DNA from: Rheinheimera baltica DSM 14885
GTDB lineage: Bacteria > Pseudomonadota > Gammaproteobacteria > Enterobacterales > Alteromonadaceae
Direction: 5' to 3'
Length of the DNA: 64,000 nucleotides
NCBI RefSeq assembly: GCF_000425345.1
Contig: NZ_AUDG01000017.1
Location: 1 to 64,000 of the forward strand
The translations under genes were made by a program, and so were the position numbers. The notes beneath the pieces were generated by a model. It did no database searches. It had not been told where the DNA came from and was given only the letters and a program-made list of their open reading frames with translations. Positions 25,612 to 34,488 of this stretch are shown here, piece after piece (the stretch's first letter is position 1; each line of letters opens with the position of its first letter).

Positions 25612-26286
25612 TTAATAAACCAAGCGATGGATAGCGTTCCAAATGGTATATAGGGCATAAATAGAAAGTATAGTTGCAGATATATAGCGAAATAGCTGCA
25701 TATTTTTCAGTTTAGTCAACATGTTTGCTGCGCTACCAGTTAACAATATAGCGGGTAGGGTGCCAATACCAAAGCTCAACATAATGAGGCCGCCTTGCAC
25801 TAATCCTCCGCTGGCTAAACTCCAGCTAAGCGTGCTGTAAACTAAGCCGCAAGGTAAGGCTCCCCAGCACAAGCCATAGCTATAAGCTTTAGCGGGGGAA
25901 TCCAGCGGTAGCAGTTTTTTTGCCACAGGCTGCACATAACGCCATAACGACTGGCCCAGTTTTTCCAGCTGTATTAAACCAAACCATAGCCGGCTAATAT
26001 ACATGGCCATCATTAACAATAAAATACCTGCTATTAAACGCAACCATAAGAGTGACACACCGGCAAATTGCATTGCACTTGCACCAAAATAGCCAACAGC
26101 TGCGCCAAACAAGCTATAGGTAGTCAGGCGACCGATACTTAATAAGCTTTGTAGTTGCATCTTACGTAGCAAGTTTTGTGTCGGCATTGATAACTGTAAT
26201 GCCGCTGCGATACCGCCGCACATTACCAGGCAGTGACTACTGCCAATTAAGCCTATTAGCAAAGCTGCAAGCAGATCAGTAATCAT
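25612..26286 (-). CDS. SafE/UreH-type membrane protein (sulfite exporter TauE/SafE family)
   Basis: The 224-residue protein has about six membrane helices, with the motif GSSHCLVMCGGIAAALQ at the start and WGALPCGLVYSTLSW later. Both Cys-containing loops are typical of UreH/DsbD-like transmembrane domains that transfer electrons or metals. I prefer the ATG at 26286, inside the ccoS 3' end, over an in-frame ATG at 26337, because the first helix follows directly. Its overlap with ccoS suggests a role in oxidase maturation such as copper or heme handling. That role is inference; the sulfite-export name is only a family label. Confidence 0.82.
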   Translation of the reverse strand: MITDLLAALLIGLIGSSHCLVMCGGIAAALQLSMPTQNLLRKMQLQSLLSIGRLTTYSLFGAAVGYFGASAMQFAGVSLLWLRLIAGILLLMMAMYISRLWFGLIQLEKLGQSLWRYVQPVAKKLLPLDSPAKAYSYGLCWGALPCGLVYSTLSWSLASGGLVQGGLIMLSFGIGTLPAILLTGSAANMLTKLKNMQLFRYISATILSIYALYTIWNAIHRLVY

Positions 26287-26464
26287 TCTTCTGATGTCGT
26301 GGTTTTTTATCAGTTGGTGTTGCAGTGTCATCTTCAAATAAAATACTGAAGCCTTCTTTATCTAAATCTTCAAATTGTTTACTGCGTACGGCCCAGAAAA
26401 AAACTGCTAAACCTATGATAACAAAAAGGATAGCAATTGGGATAAGCATGTATATTACACTCAT
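26276..26464 (-). CDS. ccoS: cbb3-type cytochrome oxidase assembly protein CcoS
   Basis: The 62-residue protein has one transmembrane helix near the N-terminus (MLIPIAILFVIIGLAVFFW), then the conserved AVRSKQFEDLDKEGFSILFED segment. CcoS is needed to incorporate heme and copper into the cbb3 oxidase. The start overlaps the ccoI end by 4 bases and the end overlaps the SafE-like gene. Confidence 0.95.
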   Translation of the reverse strand: MSVIYMLIPIAILFVIIGLAVFFWAVRSKQFEDLDKEGFSILFEDDTATPTDKKPRHQKNDY

Positions 26465-28842
26465 TTTTTCAGCAACCTTAGTGAGTTAGATACGACTAAT
26501 AACGAACTGAACGACATGCCTATTACAGCGATATAAGGTGATACCCAACCTGCAATAGCTAAAGGAATTATTAACAGGTTATAGCCCGCAGCCCAGTATA
26601 AATTTTGTTTAATAACGCGCTGTGCGGCTGCACTACCTTGCAGCAAATCCGCCAGTAATTTAATGCTAGGTTGTAACAATACCACATCGGCCTGATTCTT
26701 TGACAAATCACTACCGGTTTCCAGTGTTACCGAGACATGAGCTGCATGAAAACCGGGGTTGTCATTTATACCATCACCCAGCATTAATACTTTATGGCCC
26801 GCATTCACGAATTTATTTATTTCAGTTACTTTTTGCTCAGGGGTACAGCCTTTAACCATATGATTAAATTGAAGAACGGACTGAAGTTGCTCGGCTTGTA
26901 CTGAACTGTCGCCAGTTAACATCGTTAAATGATAACCCTGTTGGCGTAAGTTATTGATCAATATAGGCACTTCTGCCCGTACAGCATCTATTAAACTGAT
27001 TGCAGCAACATTAACCTCGTCGATATTCAAAAACACCTGGGCACTGCCAGCAAGCTGTTGTTGGCAAAAACTAGCGCTACCGACTTTAATCTGCTGGCCA
27101 TTATAGTGCGCACTAATACCTGCACCCACTTCAATACTAATGTGCTCCAGTGGTTGTGGTTGCGTAAGATAATTACTAAAGGCTCGTGCTATTGGGTGCT
27201 CAGAATACGACTCCAGATTGGCAATAATATTTAGTAATTCAGGTTCGTTATACTTGCTGTCAAATATCTCTACCTTATCTACTGAAAATCGCCCTTCGGT
27301 TAATGTGCCCGTTTTATCAAATATAATATGGGTAAGCTCAGGTAATACATCTAATACGGCGGCATTCTTTATTAACACGCCGCTGCGATTAAGCCGGGCA
27401 AGTGCGCATGTTACAGCTGTTGGGGCGGCGAGACTAAGCGCGCATGGACAAGTCGCAACCAATACCGACAATGTCACCCAAAAAGCCCGTTCAGGATCAA
27501 GCCAGACATACCACAGTATAAATGTTGCGACCGCGACCAATAGCAGTCGCTCAACAAAATAACGCGCCAACGCGTCCGTTTTTTGCAGTACCGCCGGTTT
27601 TTGGCTTAGCGTACGTTGCTGCAGAGTAATAATTTGGCCTAAACGTGATGACGCCAGAGGCTGACGAACTGTTACGTGCAGCAATCCGTCATGATTCACG
27701 CTACCCGCCAGAACGCTATCGCCAACTGTCTTGGCGATAGCGATATATTCGCCGGTTAGCATGGATTCATCCGCAGAACTTTGGCCATAGACAATATCAC
27801 CATCTGCGGCAAAGGTTTCACCCGGCTTCACCAAAATCACATCATCAACATTTAGTCGCCTCGCTGAGACAGTTTGTTGTTGTTCACCGATAAGCCGGGT
27901 TGCACTTACCGGCATAATTTTTAAAAGGTTACTGGTTGCATCCCGCGCTCTTGAGCGGGCTCTGTACTCAAAAAACTTACCCAATTGCAGTAGAAAGGTA
28001 AACATACATACCGACTCAAAATACACTTCACCAGTATTAAATAAGGTGGCATATGTCGAAGCAAAGAAGGTGTAATAGATAGCCAAACTTACCGGCACGT
28101 CCATATTAAGCTGTTTCGCTTTAACTCCGCGCCAGGCACTTTTTACAAATGGTACCGCGGCATACAACACAACAGGCAGGCTTAGAAAAAAGCTTATCCA
28201 ACGCAAATATCCCTGATGAGATGATTCAATACCCGTGTAGTCACCAAAGTATAACGCCACTGCCAACATCATCACTTGCATGGACATGATACCGGACACA
28301 GCCAGTCGTTTTAGAAAGTGGTTTAACTCAGTTTTAAACTGTTGTTCTTCTTGATCAGCAATAAAGGGGCTCGCCTGATAGCCAATTTTTGCCAAACCAG
28401 AAAGTATTTCACTTAATGGCTGTTGTGCAGCATGCCAGGTTAAGTGACAACGTTGGGTCGCGGAATTTACATTAACCTGTTTAACGGCAGGAAGTTGGCG
28501 TAGTTGTTTTTCGATTAACCAAGCACAGGCAGCGCAGCTGATACCGGCTATTGAAAGTTCAATTTCCGTTAACTCCCCAACTGGCTGACTGATGTCTGCC
28601 AGTACATCTGGTGCATCAAATTCACTTAACGTGGCAGTGAGATCGGCTGGCATTGCATTAGCTTTGCTTGCCGGTTCGGTACGAAAGCGATAATAATCTG
28701 CTAAATTGCTGTCAATAATAGTATCCGCAACCGCAAGACATCCTGCGCAGCAAAATTGACGTGGTTTGCCGTCAAAATCTAACGTAAAGTTAAACTCTGG
28801 AGGGATAGGTTCATTACAATGAAAACAGCGGCTGGCGCTCAC
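26461..28842 (-). CDS. ccoI: copper-translocating P-type ATPase CcoI
   Basis: The 793-residue P1B-type ATPase begins with a cysteine-rich segment (CFHCNEP, CCAGC) and a heavy-metal-associated domain with GISCAACAW. Its transmembrane copper motif is CPCALS, the phosphorylation site is DKTGTLTEG, and the hinge is MLGDGINDNPGFHAA. The conserved N-domain His-Pro is in SEHPIARAF. CcoI (FixI) exports copper from the cytosol for insertion into cbb3 oxidase. It is flanked by ccoH and ccoS in the usual ccoHIS order. Confidence 0.95.
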   Translation of the reverse strand: MSASRCFHCNEPIPPEFNFTLDFDGKPRQFCCAGCLAVADTIIDSNLADYYRFRTEPASKANAMPADLTATLSEFDAPDVLADISQPVGELTEIELSIAGISCAACAWLIEKQLRQLPAVKQVNVNSATQRCHLTWHAAQQPLSEILSGLAKIGYQASPFIADQEEQQFKTELNHFLKRLAVSGIMSMQVMMLAVALYFGDYTGIESSHQGYLRWISFFLSLPVVLYAAVPFVKSAWRGVKAKQLNMDVPVSLAIYYTFFASTYATLFNTGEVYFESVCMFTFLLQLGKFFEYRARSRARDATSNLLKIMPVSATRLIGEQQQTVSARRLNVDDVILVKPGETFAADGDIVYGQSSADESMLTGEYIAIAKTVGDSVLAGSVNHDGLLHVTVRQPLASSRLGQIITLQQRTLSQKPAVLQKTDALARYFVERLLLVAVATFILWYVWLDPERAFWVTLSVLVATCPCALSLAAPTAVTCALARLNRSGVLIKNAAVLDVLPELTHIIFDKTGTLTEGRFSVDKVEIFDSKYNEPELLNIIANLESYSEHPIARAFSNYLTQPQPLEHISIEVGAGISAHYNGQQIKVGSASFCQQQLAGSAQVFLNIDEVNVAAISLIDAVRAEVPILINNLRQQGYHLTMLTGDSSVQAEQLQSVLQFNHMVKGCTPEQKVTEINKFVNAGHKVLMLGDGINDNPGFHAAHVSVTLETGSDLSKNQADVVLLQPSIKLLADLLQGSAAAQRVIKQNLYWAAGYNLLIIPLAIAGWVSPYIAVIGMSFSSLLVVSNSLRLLKK

Positions 28843-28854
28843 GTTGAAGCCCTG

Positions 28855-29340
28855 TTAGTAACCAAGTTTAATTTCAGTTGTCGCGGGTAATTCCAGCGTG
28901 GCTCTTAGTTTCCATTGTTTAGACGCATCAGATACTACCAGCTGCCATTTACCATCAGGTGTAACGGGTAGGGTAGCCACATAAAGTAATTCTCCACTTC
29001 GTTCAGCATCTAAAGCAAAATCTTTTGCGGCTAAAGTGGGGTGGTAGAAATCGAGATGGACAGCACCTTCTAATACAGCACTGTCTGCAAAGCGAACAAT
29101 CGCTTTATTGCCTGCGATTAATATGGACGCTTGTAAGTTGCGCAGTGCAGCTTCGCGGTATTTTGCTAACTGCATGTTAATAGCTCGCCCGGCTTTATAA
29201 TAGTCATCAACCACTAAGTCTGGAGAGTGTTGTTGCATAATAATGACGGTGTGCACTGCTTTAATCAGAGTAAATACCGGTATTGCGATTAACAACCAGG
29301 GCCACAACTGCTTGTACCAAGGTTTAGTATCTTGCTGCAT
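28855..29340 (-). CDS. ccoH: FixH family protein (CcoH)
   Basis: The 161-residue protein has one N-terminal membrane anchor (PWLLIAIPVFTLIKAVHTVI) and the family motif DLVVDDYYKAGRAINMQ. A periplasmic beta-rich domain follows. CcoH stabilises the cbb3 complex during assembly. It starts the ccoHIS segment and is separated from the upstream ccoNOQP genes by a hairpin. Confidence 0.93.
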   Translation of the reverse strand: MQQDTKPWYKQLWPWLLIAIPVFTLIKAVHTVIIMQQHSPDLVVDDYYKAGRAINMQLAKYREAALRNLQASILIAGNKAIVRFADSAVLEGAVHLDFYHPTLAAKDFALDAERSGELLYVATLPVTPDGKWQLVVSDASKQWKLRATLELPATTEIKLGY

Positions 29341-29344
29341 AACA

Positions 29345-29389
29345 ACCTCAATAAAAATATAGTAATAAGCCCCAAAAAGGGGCTTATTA
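29345..29389 (-). terminator. terminator or attenuator between ccoP and ccoH
   Basis: TAATAAGCCCC (29363-29373) pairs perfectly with 29379-29389 around an AAAAA loop. On the minus strand the stem is followed by TATATTTTTATT. It lies after ccoNOQP and just before ccoH, so it may end most transcripts and keep the assembly genes at a lower level. Confidence 0.75.
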
Positions 29390-29408
29390 ATTTATATTAA
29401 ATAACAAC

Positions 29409-30389
29409 TTACTGTTGTTCAGCTTTATCCGGGTTCGCTAATCGGTAAACATATGCAGTTAATATATGCACTTTGTCCTCGCCTAGGGTTTGTTTAAACG
29501 CAGGCATTTGACCGTTGCGACCTTTTGTTAATGTTTCTGTCACCGCACCGGCAGAGCTGCCATATAACCAAATGTTATCGGTAAGGTTTGGTGCACCAAA
29601 GGGTAAATTATGCGCTAAGCTGCCCTTGCCGTCAGCACCATGGCAAGCCGCGCACAGCGCAAATTTTACCTTGCCGGCTGCAGCGTCACGGTCGTTTACA
29701 GTTCTGCCTGATAAGCTCAATACATAGGCGGTCATTTCTTTAATACCTTGCTCACCCATTGCGTCAAACCAGCCTGGCATTGCTGCTTTACGGCCATATA
29801 ATAGCGTTTCTTTAATTTTGTCAGGTGAGCCGCCGTACAACCAGTCGTTGTCCGTCAGGTTAGGAAAGCCATGCTGACCGCGCGCATCTGAGCCATGGCA
29901 CAGCGCACAGTTTTGCAAAAACAAACGCTGACCAATTTTTATTGCCGCATCGTCGTAAGCTAAGTCTAATACATCGCGTTTAGCGAACTGCTGAAACACT
30001 GGGCCATAAACTTCTTCTGCACGCAGCATCTCGCGATCTAACTCAACCATCTTCCCATCAGCACGGTTCTCTTCTACCGCCAAACGAGACTCTTCTAATG
30101 ATTTTATGCCTTGATTTGAGCTGGTCCACCCTAAGAAACCCTGCCAATTTCCCAAGCCTGGGTAAGCTGCAAGATAAAACACCGACCACACCAGCGTCAG
30201 CACAAACATGTAAGTCCACCAGCGTGGTAGAGGGTTATTTATCTCTTCGATGCCATCTATCACGTGGCCGGTATTTTGATCTTCCGCCACACCGACATAA
30301 TTCTTCAGGTTCCAGCGTAGCAGCAGCGCACAGCCGATTAATACCGGAAGGGTTAACACTATGATCCAAGCACTCCAAAAGCTACTCAT
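29409..30389 (-). CDS. ccoP: cbb3-type cytochrome c oxidase diheme subunit III
   Basis: The 326-residue protein has two N-terminal membrane helices and two cytochrome c domains with CALCH and CAACH heme sites. Axial methionines lie in the AAMPGWFD and GQMPAFK segments. CcoP passes electrons from soluble c-type cytochromes to CcoO/CcoN. I prefer ATG 30389, with CAGGAG upstream, which overlaps the end of ccoQ. The frame extends to 30437, but that upstream part is the ccoQ coding region. Confidence 0.96.
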   Translation of the reverse strand: MSSFWSAWIIVLTLPVLIGCALLLRWNLKNYVGVAEDQNTGHVIDGIEEINNPLPRWWTYMFVLTLVWSVFYLAAYPGLGNWQGFLGWTSSNQGIKSLEESRLAVEENRADGKMVELDREMLRAEEVYGPVFQQFAKRDVLDLAYDDAAIKIGQRLFLQNCALCHGSDARGQHGFPNLTDNDWLYGGSPDKIKETLLYGRKAAMPGWFDAMGEQGIKEMTAYVLSLSGRTVNDRDAAAGKVKFALCAACHGADGKGSLAHNLPFGAPNLTDNIWLYGSSAGAVTETLTKGRNGQMPAFKQTLGEDKVHILTAYVYRLANPDKAEQQ

Positions 30390-30561
30390 GATCTGACTCC
30401 TGTTTGGTTTTTTGTTGTGCTGTTTGTTCGTCGTCAAACACTAGGTTTGCTGCTTTATCAAAGTCAGTTTTGCGCTTTTTACTGTAAGCCCAAATAACAA
30501 AAGAGATAAAACCAACGAACAAAACCACGGTAAAAATGCTATGAATAGTTGAGTATTCCAT
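30382..30561 (-). CDS. ccoQ: cbb3-type cytochrome oxidase subunit CcoQ
   Basis: This short gene encodes 59 residues starting MEYSTIHSIFTVVLF. One transmembrane helix (about 8-27) precedes a charged tail (SKKRKTDFDKAANLVF). CcoQ (FixQ) stabilises the interaction of CcoP with the core complex. Its stop overlaps the ccoP start by 8 bases, and it lies 5 bases after ccoO. Confidence 0.94.
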   Translation of the reverse strand: MEYSTIHSIFTVVLFVGFISFVIWAYSKKRKTDFDKAANLVFDDEQTAQQKTKQESDHE

Positions 30562-30566
30562 GAGTA

Positions 30567-31178
30567 TTACTTCAGGTGCGTGCCAAGCGACTGCAAATAT
30601 GCTATCAGCGCCTGCATTTCAGTTTTATTCTGAACGGCAACAGCTGCGCCAGCAATGTCTTCATCGGTATAAGGCACACCATATTGACGCAAAACTTCCA
30701 TTTTCTTCGCAGTATATTTGCCGTCAAGCACGTTTTTGTCCAGCCAAGGGAAGCCCGGCATATTCGACTGCGGCACAACGGAGCGAGGATCAATTAAGTG
30801 TGCATGGTGCCAGTCGTCACTATAACGCTGACCAACACGCGCCAGATCAGGCCCTGTGCGCTTAGAACCCCACAGGAACGGATGGTCCCACACGCTTTCG
30901 CCCGCGACTGAATAGTGGCCATAACGTTCAACTTCAGCACGAAATGGACGGATCATTTGGCTGTGACAACCCACACAACCTTCGCGGATGTAGATGTCGC
31001 GGCCTTCTAACTGCAATGCAGTGTAGGGCATCATGCCATCAACAGGTTGTGTTGTTTCGTCCATAAAAAACAGGGGTGTGATAAGTACTAAAGTACCAAA
31101 ACTTATCGCAACAATCGTTAAAACGGCTAATAGGCCAACGCTACGCTCAATTTTGTCATGATGATTCTTATTAGACAT
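30567..31178 (-). CDS. ccoO: cbb3-type cytochrome c oxidase monoheme subunit II
   Basis: The 203-residue protein has an N-terminal membrane anchor ([20 protein letters not shown]) and a periplasmic cytochrome domain with heme site CVGCHSQM. The following [11 protein letters not shown] motif is invariant in CcoO, and NMPGFPWL holds the axial Met. It forms the cbb3 core with CcoN and is placed 9 bases after ccoN. Confidence 0.97.
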   Translation of the reverse strand: MSNKNHHDKIERSVGLLAVLTIVAISFGTLVLITPLFFMDETTQPVDGMMPYTALQLEGRDIYIREGCVGCHSQMIRPFRAEVERYGHYSVAGESVWDHPFLWGSKRTGPDLARVGQRYSDDWHHAHLIDPRSVVPQSNMPGFPWLDKNVLDGKYTAKKMEVLRQYGVPYTDEDIAGAAVAVQNKTEMQALIAYLQSLGTHLK

Positions 31179-31187
31179 AATTACCTC

Positions 31188-32615
31188 TTACGCTGCTTCT
31201 GGCACAGGTTGTAACGTTTGTTCTTTAGCGCGTACTGTTTTATATACGTTGTATGCCATTAACAACATACCCGATACCACAAACACACCACCGATAAACC
31301 GCATTAGATAGAACGGCATTGAAGCTTCCAGACTCTGAACAAAACTGTAGGTCAGGGTGCCGTCGGTATTAACCGCGCGCCACATCATGCCTTGAGTAAT
31401 GCCTGATATCCACATAGCTACGATATACAACACAACACCAATAGTATGTAACCAGAAGTGGGTATTAATCAGTGAAATACTGTACATACGGCCTTGGTTA
31501 TAAAGTACTGGGATCAGGTGATAGATAGCACCAATTGAAATCATAGCCACCCACCCTAGGGCGCCAGAATGCACATGACCTATAGTCCAGTCAGTATAAT
31601 GTGATAACGCATTAACTGACTTAATTGCCATCATCGGGCCTTCGAAAGTTGACATGCCGTAGAATGACAGCGAAACAATCAAGAAGCGCAAGATAGGGTC
31701 AGTTTTAAGCTTATGCCAAGCGCCAGATAAGGTCATAATGCCGTTGATCATGCCGCCCCAGCTAGGAACAAACAATACAACAGACATCACCATACCTAAA
31801 GATTGCGTCCAGTCAGGCAGGGCAGTGTAATGCAAGTGGTGCGGGCCCGCCCAAATATACAAGGCAATTAGCGCCCAGAAATGCACAACTGACAACCGAT
31901 AAGAATACACCGGCCGTCCAGCTTGTTTGGGTACAAAGTAGTACATCATGCCTAAGAAACCGGCGGTTAACAGAAAGCCTACCGCGTTGTGGCCGTACCA
32001 CCACTGGATCATTGCATCTACAGCACCGGCATAAATAGAATACGATTTAAACGCGCTCACCGGGATAGCCATGCTATTAACAATGTGCAGCGCTGCAACC
32101 GTAAGAATAAAGCCGCCCAAGAACCAGTTAGCAACATAAATATGGCTGGTTTTACGCTTCACTAAGGTGCCGAAGAATACGATGGCGTAAGATATCCAGA
32201 CTAGGGTAATCAGAATATCAATTGGCCATTCCAGCTCAGCATATTCTTTGCTACTCGTTAAACCCAGCGGCAAGGTGACAACAGCAGAGATTATAACCGC
32301 TTGCCAGCCCCAGAATGTAAACATGGCCAGCTTTTCGGCGAACAACCGTACCTGGCAAGTACGCTGAACAATATAATAACTGGTCGCAAACAATGCGCTG
32401 GTACCAAAGGCGAATATTACCGCATTGGTGTGTAATGGACGAAGACGACTATAGGTCAACCAGGGAGTGTCGAAGTTTAATGCTGGCCAGTATAACTGGG
32501 CTGCAATTAACACGCCCACCGCCATGCCTACAATCCCCCAAAGAACGGTGGTTAAGGCAAAGAGGCGGACAACGCTATAGTTGTAGTCAACATTTAACGA
32601 ATTGGTATGGCTCAT
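31188..32615 (-). CDS. ccoN: cbb3-type cytochrome c oxidase catalytic subunit I
   Basis: The 475-residue inner-membrane protein has about twelve helices and the histidines that bind heme b, heme b3 and CuB, visible in [31 protein letters not shown] and [13 protein letters not shown]. The late [15 protein letters not shown] motif is also diagnostic. CcoN reduces O2 at high affinity and pumps protons. It is the first gene of the ccoNOQP operon. The upstream region contains a TTGACA-like -35 and two repeated half-sites of FNR type. Confidence 0.97.
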   Translation of the reverse strand: MSHTNSLNVDYNYSVVRLFALTTVLWGIVGMAVGVLIAAQLYWPALNFDTPWLTYSRLRPLHTNAVIFAFGTSALFATSYYIVQRTCQVRLFAEKLAMFTFWGWQAVIISAVVTLPLGLTSSKEYAELEWPIDILITLVWISYAIVFFGTLVKRKTSHIYVANWFLGGFILTVAALHIVNSMAIPVSAFKSYSIYAGAVDAMIQWWYGHNAVGFLLTAGFLGMMYYFVPKQAGRPVYSYRLSVVHFWALIALYIWAGPHHLHYTALPDWTQSLGMVMSVVLFVPSWGGMINGIMTLSGAWHKLKTDPILRFLIVSLSFYGMSTFEGPMMAIKSVNALSHYTDWTIGHVHSGALGWVAMISIGAIYHLIPVLYNQGRMYSISLINTHFWLHTIGVVLYIVAMWISGITQGMMWRAVNTDGTLTYSFVQSLEASMPFYLMRFIGGVFVVSGMLLMAYNVYKTVRAKEQTLQPVPEAA

Positions 32616-32702
32616 GTTGAGTTCCGCTGCAGTTTGTGCTGGTTACTGATACCGGCTGTAAAGCCAGCCGTTCTTGTTATAGACAGAAAAATACACCCTA
32701 AT

Positions 32703-32824
32703 TAATCAAGTGACTCCTCTGTCAAATTTGCGCTGCATATTAAGGGTTTTCCTACTGAAAAGATAGGTAAAACAGCCCATTTTATGATTTAGAACAAAGT
32801 CGTTGGTTACTTAGTAATCAAGTG
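32703..32824 (-). promoter_or_regulatory. possible FNR half-sites upstream of ccoN
   Basis: The ten bases TAATCAAGTG occur twice, at 32703-32712 and 32815-32824, each carrying the ATCAA half of an FNR site (TTGAT on the minus strand). Neither has the second half at the proper spacing. TTGACA on the minus strand at 32722-32727 could be a -35 element. Control by the nearby FNR is expected for ccoNOQP, but the sites are weak. Confidence 0.35.
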
Positions 32825-32894
32825 TAGACGGTGTTTGAAGCTTTTCTGTAAAACCGCGTACAATATGACTACATTTCTGTTAAATAACGGCTTT

Positions 32895-33284
32895 ATGCGA
32901 CTAATTTATCTGATTTATTTACTGTTGTTCACTGTTATTGGCTGTAAACCACAGCAAAATATGCACAGCCCCGCTTTAGTCTTAGTTAATGATACGGAGT
33001 TAGTACTGCAGTTGGATCCCGGTAATGCGCCAGTGGAAACCCCTTTGTTGCTAAAGCTTAGTGTTGTTGATGTGGAAAAAGTTACGGGTGAATTGACTGG
33101 TGTCTCAATGTATATGGGGCGTGTGCCATTAACGTTTTCTAAAACAAACGAAGGCTGGCAGGCTGAATTTTTGCTCGGCGCTTGTTCTGATCCAAAGATG
33201 GTGTGGCAACTCTCGCTAGAGTTGTCTTATACAGATGAAAAAAAACGCTCAATAAAACAACAGTTTCAGTCGAGTTGGCGATAA
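32895..33284 (+). CDS. putative lipoprotein of unknown function
   Basis: The 129-residue protein has a lipoprotein signal (MRLIYLIYLLLFTVIGC, Cys17 as lipid site). The mature part is beta-rich. The segment DVEKVTGELTGVSMYMG and a late EFLLGACSDPKMVWQL suggest a small periplasmic domain, possibly FixH-like in fold. The frame is open from 32835. I chose ATG 32895 because it places the lipobox at the usual distance. It is divergent from ccoN, so a link to oxidase assembly is conceivable but not shown. Confidence 0.65.
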   Translation: MRLIYLIYLLLFTVIGCKPQQNMHSPALVLVNDTELVLQLDPGNAPVETPLLLKLSVVDVEKVTGELTGVSMYMGRVPLTFSKTNEGWQAEFLLGACSDPKMVWQLSLELSYTDEKKRSIKQQFQSSWR

Positions 33285-33359
33285 AGAGAGAAAAATTAGC
33301 TTGAAGGGTGGTTGAAAAACAGCCATTATCGCTGGGCATTTTTTGTTGGAGTAAAGCGC

Positions 33360-33554
33360 ATGACCAGTGAGTTTGTCCGTAATATCCACTTAGCAACAGC
33401 CCAGCGTCTTAAAGAACAAGGTGCTGACTTAAATTGCATTGTTGAGCATTTTGAAAATGTTTATATGCCGATGGACGAACTGCCAGGCTTGCTTGGGCAA
33501 TTAGGTTATCCCCAACAGGATCTTAAACAATTTCTAAAAGGCGTCTATCAATAA
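33360..33554 (+). CDS. small protein of unknown function (64 residues)
   Basis: The ATG at 33360 has GGAG 8 bases upstream. The product is a soluble helical protein with motifs RNIHLATAQRLKEQG, FENVYMPMDELP and LGQLGYPQQDLKQFL. It has no signal peptide or membrane helix. The gene lies 75 bases after the lipoprotein gene, and its 3' end overlaps the convergent yeaD end by 7 bases. The sequence is compositionally normal and looks genuinely coding. I do not recognise the family. Confidence 0.65.
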   Translation: MTSEFVRNIHLATAQRLKEQGADLNCIVEHFENVYMPMDELPGLLGQLGYPQQDLKQFLKGVYQ

Positions 33555-34396
33555 CAGGCTATCAGTGTTTGGTTAAGTTGCAGTGGAGCCTCAGTGTCGA
33601 GCTGTAAACGGGCAGTTTCGACGCAAACAAATTCCAGATAGTTGTTGTCTGCCAGATCATTAATATGCCTGCTTTTATCCTGCCAAGGGTTCCAAACAAT
33701 AGTGGCGTCATGCCCGTGTTGCTTAATATGCACACGGGTATTGGCACTGATAATATGTATATCGTCGGCCGGTTGTTGATATATCCGGTCTACTTCACTT
33801 GTAAACTCAGCCGTCGTTGTTGTCCCCATCATGGTTTTACCGCTAACTTTATCCAGGTAATGCTGTGGCAGTGGTTGCACTAACGTTTGCTCTAGCTTAG
33901 GTATGTTAAAGTAACTGTGCAGTGCCACTTGCTGGAGTAGTTTGTCAGCACAGGCAATATCGATACTGAGAGTATCGCTTAGGGTAACAGTAAGCTGCAG
34001 GGTAACGCTGTCACTATGATAAGGTAAGCCGTTGACGGTAACAGCTAATACGACACGGGTGTATTTATTGTTGCATCGTTGCTCAGTTAACTGCCATAAC
34101 ATCGTTCTTACTACGCCGTGGTTAGGCAGCGACATCTGCATAGGATTTAGCCTGCTCTCTGCAGGACCAAACCAAGGCCAGCATACGGGCACGCCGCCTC
34201 GAATAGGGGTATTGTTATGCCATGTTGCTTTTGGTGAGAGCCAAAGTACTTCTTCTTCTGCTTTTGGCACATATGACAGCACTTGACCGCCATATAGCGA
34301 AATAACGGCGCTTGCATTGCCAAACTGCAATTTGATGCAGGGGAGGTCGCATAGATGATTAAAGCCTATTTGATGACTAATCCTTTCGTTCACCAT
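33548..34396 (-). CDS. yeaD: D-hexose-6-phosphate mutarotase
   Basis: The 282-residue protein is an aldose-1-epimerase-like enzyme of the YeaD type. Motifs are ISLYGGQVLSY, WHNNTPIRGGVPVCWPWFGP, NHGVVRTMLWQL with the catalytic His, and LALHSYFN-like VALHSYFN. It interconverts alpha and beta anomers of glucose 6-phosphate and related sugars. I prefer ATG 34396, with GGGAGG upstream, over ATG 34420. It follows gapA on the same strand, as in E. coli, with a terminator-like hairpin between them. Confidence 0.92.
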   Translation of the reverse strand: MVNERISHQIGFNHLCDLPCIKLQFGNASAVISLYGGQVLSYVPKAEEEVLWLSPKATWHNNTPIRGGVPVCWPWFGPAESRLNPMQMSLPNHGVVRTMLWQLTEQRCNNKYTRVVLAVTVNGLPYHSDSVTLQLTVTLSDTLSIDIACADKLLQQVALHSYFNIPKLEQTLVQPLPQHYLDKVSGKTMMGTTTTAEFTSEVDRIYQQPADDIHIISANTRVHIKQHGHDATIVWNPWQDKSRHINDLADNNYLEFVCVETARLQLDTEAPLQLNQTLIACY

Positions 34397-34446
34397 GTTG
34401 CCTCCCTGTGTGTCATTCATGTTTTTATTATGCGTCAGATTAAAAT

Positions 34447-34476
34447 AAAACAGCCAGCAAAATGCTGGCTGTTTTA
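34447..34476 (-). terminator. terminator after gapA
   Basis: AAAACAGCCAGCA (34447-34459) pairs with TGCTGGCTGTTTT (34463-34475). On the minus strand it is followed by TTTTATTTTA. It separates gapA from yeaD and looks like a strong intrinsic terminator. Confidence 0.85.
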
Positions 34477-34488
34477 TTACAAATAGAT

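Noticed and set aside
32616-32894. Full FNR box (TTGAT-N4-ATCAA) upstream of ccoN
   Set aside because: Only half-sites are present; no sequence with both halves at the proper spacing was found.
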